Assembly: GCA_022457065.1 (NCBI GenBank)
Contig: JAJGBQ010000001.1
Location: 186,001-250,000, forward strand
DNA from: Curvularia sp. ZM96
Taxonomy: Eukaryota > Ascomycota > Dothideomycetes > Pleosporales > Pleosporaceae
Direction: 5' to 3'
Length of the DNA stretch: 64,000 nt
Shown here: positions 59,590-64,000 of the stretch, one piece after another
How the letters are laid out: every line of letters begins with the position of its first letter
Numbering within the stretch: position 1 is the stretch's first letter
Translations under genes and position numbers: made by a program
Notes under the pieces: model-generated
The model's input: the letters and a program-made list of their open reading frames with translations, nothing else
The model's database searches: none
Told to the model about the DNA's origin: nothing

Positions 59590-60157
59590 GGTATGAGGTT
59601 GTCGTCAGAGCTTTGGAATGTTTCCCGTGATGATTGACGATACGATCAAATGACGTCTTGTGCATCGTGTTAGTCGCAGCTGTGTAGTAGTTTTACAAGG
59701 TCGGTAAATAAAAAACAGCGGTTCAAGGAGTAGTAGAAACTGGTGTCTGATGTTCCAGGAAACGCAGATTTGAATACAGAGCAAAATCTGTATAGGCAAA
59801 CCATCACGCGAACAAGTTCCAACAGTTCGCCCGAATAACGAGCCGTGATTTCTTTACCCGATGATCAATCTCACCAAGCCAAGGGCAAATGCGGTGCAAA
59901 CATGCAGGAAAGGGCTGAGAGAGGTTGGGATCACTCACAGGCTGAAGAGATGTCACGTCAGGCTGAATGGTGGGGTGTTATGACGGACGCCCTTGAGCCC
60001 TCGAGAGATGCACGGACGCCTTTCCCGAGCTCCGCAATCGAACATTCTAGCTACACATCAAACTACAATAATTCACAGCTGGTCCCTCTGGTGCCTACGT
60101 GACAAGACGACAACCGCATTTTTTTGTGAGAGAATAGTCAAATTTCACAATACCAAC
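59590..60157. promoter_or_regulatory. Divergent FolB-gene / STI1 promoter with heat-shock-element-like site
   Basis: 568 bp with no coding exon. GAACATTC at 60040-60047, about 110 bp before the STI1 ATG, is a head-to-head GAA/TTC pair, the core of a heat-shock element. STI1 is an Hsf1 target in yeast, so the site is plausible. Confidence 0.45.
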
Positions 60158-62109
60158 ATGGCGGACGCACTAAAAGCAGAGGGCAACAAGCTCTTCGCCG
60201 AGAAGAAGTTCGCGGAGTCCATGTAAGTTCCCCGCAAACACGGCCTAGCCATCCATGTACCAACAGACTACAGCGAGAAGTTCTCACAAGCCATCGAGCT
60301 CGACCCTACAAACCACGTCCTCTACTCGAACCGATCGGGCGCCTACGCATCTTTGAAGGACTGGAAAAAGGCTCTGGAAGATGCGAACAAGGTTACCGAG
60401 ATCAAGCCCGACTGGTCAAAGGGCTGGGGGCGCAAGGGAACGGCGCTACACGGCGAGGGCGACCTAGGTATGTGGAACATGCGTTGTGGAGAAATCAATG
60501 CTAACATTACGCAGTGGGAGCATCAGACGCCTTCGACCAGGCACTCAAGCTCGACCCAAACAACGCCCAGGCCAAGTCTGGCCTCGAAGCTGTCAAGCGC
60601 GCAATCGAATCCGAAGCCAATGCTGATGGCGCAGGCCTTGGTGGCATGTTCAACGACCCAAATATGATCTCCAAGCTCGCATCCAACCCCAAGACTTCGG
60701 CTCTGCTCGCTGATCCAGAATTCATGGGCAAGCTCCAGCAGCTGCAGAAGAACCCAAACATGGCTGGCCAATTCATGCAAGATCCCCGCTTCCTGCAAGT
60801 CATGAGCGTACTACTAGGCATCGATATGTCATTTGGTCAGCCACCAGAGGGTGCAGGCGCAGGCGCAGGCGGTGCAGGCTCAAAAGTAGAAGAAGAAGAT
60901 GTTGAGATGCCCGACGCGCGCCCAGCACCTGAGCAGCCAAAGAAGGAACCCGAGCCAGAGCCAGAGCCAGAACCGGCCGAGGAGACCGAAGAGGAGAAGG
61001 CCGCAAAGAAAGCCAAGGCCGAAGCCGACGAGTTGAAGAAGAAGGGCACTGAATTCTACAAGAAGCGGCAATTCGACGAGGCAATCGAGAACTACAACAA
61101 GGCATGGGAAACCCACAAGGACATCACTTACAAGACCAATCTGGGCGCAGCCTTTTTCGAAAAGGGCGACTACGAGAGTTGTATCAAGGCCTGCCAAGAG
61201 GCCGTCGAGTACGGTCGCGAAATCCTTGCAGACTTCAAGATCATTGCAAAGTAAGTTTTTGACAGGGAAAATACATGATGGGCCACTAACAGCGAACAGA
61301 GCATTTGCACGTATTGGTACTGCTTACGAGAAGATGGGCGATCTTAGCAACGCTATTCTCTACTACCAAAAGGCGCAGACTGAGCACCGCACACCCGAAG
61401 TGCTTGCCAAGCTCCGTGCTGCAGAGAAGGCCAAGATCAAGGCAGAGAAGGAGGCGTACATTAACCCCGAGGAAGCTGAAAAGGCACGCGAGCTCGGTAA
61501 CGCCAAGTTCAAGGAGTCGGATTGGCCTGGTGCGGTCGAAGCCTACACTGAGATGATCAAGCGGGCACCCGATGACCCAAGAGGATACTCTAACCGCGCT
61601 GCCTGCTTTATCAAGCTGCTCGAGTTCCCATCTGCCATCCAGGACTGCGACGAGGCCATCAAGCGCGACCCTGATTTCATCCGAGCATACCTACGCAAGG
61701 CCCAGGCCTACTTCACCATGCGCGAGTACAGCAAGTGTGTCAACGTGTGCACAGAAGCCATGGAGCACGACAAGGAGGGCAAGCACACGCGCGAGATTCA
61801 GCAGCAAGAGACCAAGGCCCTGCAAGCACAGTATGCTGCACGCGAGGGTGAGACTGAGCAGGAGACGATGGAGCGTATCCAGCGTGACCCAGAGGTAAGT
61901 TTTTGGCGTATACTTGAAAGTCGTGGAATGAATTCATGGACTGACGAAAATGTTAGATTGTCGGTATCCTGCAAGACCCGATTATGCAAGCTATCCTGCA
62001 GCAGGCCAAGGAAGATCCCGCGGCGCTGCAGGAGCACCTTAAGAACCCGGAGATTCGGTCCAAGATCCAGAAGCTTGTGCATGCAGGTGTGATTCGCATG
62101 GGACGATAA
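60158..62109 (+). CDS. STI1: Hsp70/Hsp90 co-chaperone Sti1/Hop
   Basis: Adaptor that binds Hsp70 and Hsp90 through TPR domains and passes client proteins between them in the cytosol. Five exons (60158-60222, 60274-60467, 60515-61250, 61300-61894, 61957-62109) give 580 residues. Order: TPR1 (ALKAEGNKLFAEKKFAES, AIELDPTNHVLYSNRSGAY), a DP1-type segment (DPNMISKLASNPKTSALL, DPEFMGKLQQLQ), an acidic PEPEPE linker, TPR2A (KKGTEFYKKRQFDEAIENY), TPR2B (ELGNAKFKESDWPGAVEAY, NRAACFIKLLEFPSAIQDC) and the C-terminal DP2 domain (ILQDPIMQAILQQAKEDP). The exon 2 acceptor ACTACAG, seven bases after a first candidate, restores the expected IEKFSQAIELDP sequence. Housekeeping gene. Confidence 0.97.
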
Positions 62110-62550
62110 GCGGGTTACTTTTTGAAGCGTTTTTAAAACGGGATTAAGAAGAGGAGGGGTTTTTACTAATGGTAAACACGAGTTTAACGGCTGATGAAAT
62201 GGCTTTTTTATTCCTCTTCTTTTTTCTTCTTTCTGTCTCAGTCTCTCTCTCTTTATGTATCCAAGCCATGAGATCATCTGTATGTACATTTACATAGATC
62301 TTGGGGTTTCTCTGCATAGCGTATGGGTAATGAAAATATCCGTCATGACGCTTGTCCATCTTTTTCCTTTCTTCACCGTACTCCTCCAGTCTATCTTATC
62401 ACCCTCCTGCCTCCTTCCTTCCAGATTTTCTTCTTCCCCCTTCTTTTTTTTCTCCCTTAACCAACTCAAATCCCCTACACCTCCGCACACACCTTATCTA
62501 CACCGGATTTTCCTTCCTCACTTCCTACCAACTTCCACTAACCTACCTAC
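62110..62550. other. Convergent intergenic region
   Basis: 3' flanks of STI1 and the bZIP gene. Pyrimidine-rich tracts; nothing else recognised. Confidence 0.5.
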
Positions 62551-63474
62551 CTACACCCCACTAATAAAATCCAACAAGCGCAACAAAGCCCCATTCTCGA
62601 CCCTACACCCCTCGCCCTGCCGCTGCGCCCTACGTAACCCCTGCACCAACCACAGACGAATCGAGTCCGGATCGAGATTGCGAAAGTTTTGCTGACGGAT
62701 CAAGACGTAGGCTTGGGCGCACAGGGTGGTGCTTTCGGTGGGGGAAGGCGGAGGTCGTGTTTTACAGCTTGTGCATTCGGGGTCGTCGGGGGTGGATGGG
62801 GGGTTAGTAGTAGTAAGGGCAGAGGGGGTGGTAGTAGGGGAAGAGAGGAGGAGGGGTGTGTCGGAGCAGCAGGGTGGGGGGCCGTTGGTTGGGGGGTCGA
62901 GGAGGGGGAGGGGCAAGGGCAGGGGAAGGGGTGGCGAGGTGGTGGCGATGATGCTGGTGGAGGAGGTGGTGGTGGTACTACTACTGGTGGTACTGAGAGG
63001 GAGGTAGTACGATGAAGAAGCGTCGTCGGTGAAGAAGGAGAGGTCGGGGAGTGGTTGCGTTCCATCGGTGTAGTCGTCCTGGGGAAAGGAATCTTGCTGT
63101 AGTGGTGCTGAGGCGAGCGATGTTGGTCCTGCGACGATAGTCATGGTAGAAATAGTCGTGGTGGTCGGTAGAATAGATCTTTCTGTGCTACTGTCCATCA
63201 TGTCGTATCCCCCTCTTTCTGCAGCTTCTTGCCGGAGCAAGGCAATTTCCTGCCTGGCTTCATACAACAGTTTCTCCGTCTCGGCGAGCTTGCGTTCTAG
63301 GGATGCGACGTGGTCGCGCTGTCGTGCGCGGTGCCGCCGCTGGTTTTCTCGCACGCGGTTCAGTGTGTGTTCGGCTGATACACGCGAGCGCTTGGTCCGT
63401 GGTGTTGCACTTGAGTCGGACGCGTGGTCGGAAGAAGATGCAGGTGACGACGTTCTTGGTGCTAGAGCTGGCAT
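62551..63474 (-). CDS. bZIP transcription factor
   Basis: Intronless, 307 residues. The basic region RVRENQRRHRARQRDHVASLE is followed by a heptad leucine zipper (LERKLAETEKLLYEARQEIALLRQEA). The central part is low-complexity Ser/Thr/Pro with a CTSCKTRP motif. The C-terminus (YVLIRQQNFRNLDPDSIRLWLVQGLRRA, GEGCRVENGALLRLLDFI) is a block shared by a group of fungal bZIP proteins that bear NQRRHRAR basic regions. Nuclear DNA-binding protein; its targets cannot be predicted. It converges with STI1 and is far from both metabolite gene groups, so a cluster role is unlikely. Confidence 0.9.
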   Translation of the reverse strand: MPALAPRTSSPASSSDHASDSSATPRTKRSRVSAEHTLNRVRENQRRHRARQRDHVASLERKLAETEKLLYEARQEIALLRQEAAERGGYDMMDSSTERSILPTTTTISTMTIVAGPTSLASAPLQQDSFPQDDYTDGTQPLPDLSFFTDDASSSYYLPLSTTSSSTTTTSSTSIIATTSPPLPLPLPLPLLDPPTNGPPPCCSDTPLLLSSPTTTPSALTTTNPPSTPDDPECTSCKTRPPPSPTESTTLCAQAYVLIRQQNFRNLDPDSIRLWLVQGLRRAQRQGEGCRVENGALLRLLDFISGV

Positions 63475-64000
63475 GCTGGCAATAGGGTTGTCGCCCTTTA
63501 CGTCTGATTATAGTTTGTACAGTTGAAGGAAAGACTGTAGCATGTGTTTCTCTGGGTGAAGAAGATTTTGTGGGTATTATGGGTTTAGATATGGGCAGTT
63601 GTAAGGTAGGGCTGAGGCATTGGGTGTAAGAGCTTGGCGATAACATATCGATGAGGGTTTTCCCTGATTGGCTGAAATGATGATGCGAAACCACTTGCAG
63701 CAACGAGCTCTGGGTCCCACAGTAAATCACGCCAGTTTTATCAGGCTCGTCTGCATGACTTGACAATTTTTGGATTTTAAAGCCTCAGTGATAGACTGCT
63801 CGTCATGTCTCGTTCACCACTGCAGACGTAGCATTGCGATCACGACTCGCGTGACAGGGAAAAAGTAATTCATCTTCATCATTTCGACACAAAACCCTAG
63901 ACTAGACCGCGTAAGAAGAGTTTCATCCTGTGATCCATCCATTCGAGGTCCTTTTGATTCGACCCACCGCCTGCAATATGGCCCCAGATACTGGGAATTA
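63475..64000. other. bZIP upstream region and window edge
   Basis: Promoter of the bZIP gene. An ATG at 63978 opens a frame to the window end, too short to judge. Confidence 0.4.

Noticed and set aside
62689..63065. Gly-rich and Pro/Ser-rich frames over the bZIP gene
   Set aside because: Low-complexity translations of the other frames through the bZIP Ser/Thr/Pro region.

Overview
This window is nuclear DNA of a filamentous ascomycete. Evidence: short GT..AG introns (about 47-75 nt) with fungal phasing in almost every gene, fungal-only families (UstYa/DUF3328, bANK regulators, Zn2Cys6 regulators, DUF7514, fungal NRPS), and a large AT-rich block with the hallmarks of repeat-induced point mutation (RIP). 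A dothideomycete, possibly Pleosporales, is my best guess; the species cannot be named from the sequence alone.

Layout. (1) 1-22.7 kb: a secondary-metabolite gene cluster. It holds a BBE-like FAD oxidase (cut by the window edge), a short NRPS (partial C-A-T-C-degenerate T), a full-size ABC-B exporter, a SAM methyltransferase, a YCII-fold small protein, a fused sugar oxidoreductase/aminotransferase (Gfo/Idh/MocA + DegT), a ToxE-like bZIP-ankyrin regulator and a 5'-nucleotidase-type metallophosphoesterase. (2) 23.6-34.0 kb: nested, RIP-degraded transposons. A pogo-like DNA element with 69-bp perfect terminal inverted repeats lies in an old LTR remnant. A 6.85-kb Ty3/gypsy element with 421-bp LTRs and a GTAGT target duplication lies inside an older long inverted repeat. 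(3) 34.6-46.2 kb: an accessory gene island with a small secreted cysteine-rich protein at the edge of the repeats, two divergent UstYa-family genes with nearly the same exon structure, a Zn2Cys6 regulator, a second small secreted protein and a wax-synthase-like membrane acyltransferase with an internal frame break. (4) 46.6-64 kb: conserved housekeeping genes: tricalbin-like lipid-transfer protein, DUF7514 protein, UTP-glucose-1-phosphate uridylyltransferase, a dihydroneopterin-aldolase-domain protein, Sti1/Hop and a bZIP factor.

How the cluster may work (inference). The fused enzyme resembles the separate bacterial pairs NtdC/NtdA, RifL/RifK and WlbA/WlbE, which oxidise a sugar at C3 and then transaminate it. 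A neighbouring phosphoesterase could remove a phosphate as NtdB does in kanosamine synthesis. The one-module NRPS could then link one amino acid to the amino sugar, with the oxidase and methyltransferase tailoring the product, the ABC protein exporting it and the bANK protein controlling the genes. I know of no described fungal pathway with this combination, and it is the best candidate for a new system here.

Exon coordinates were worked out by hand from splice signals and reading-frame continuity. They are internally in frame but not tested against transcripts.
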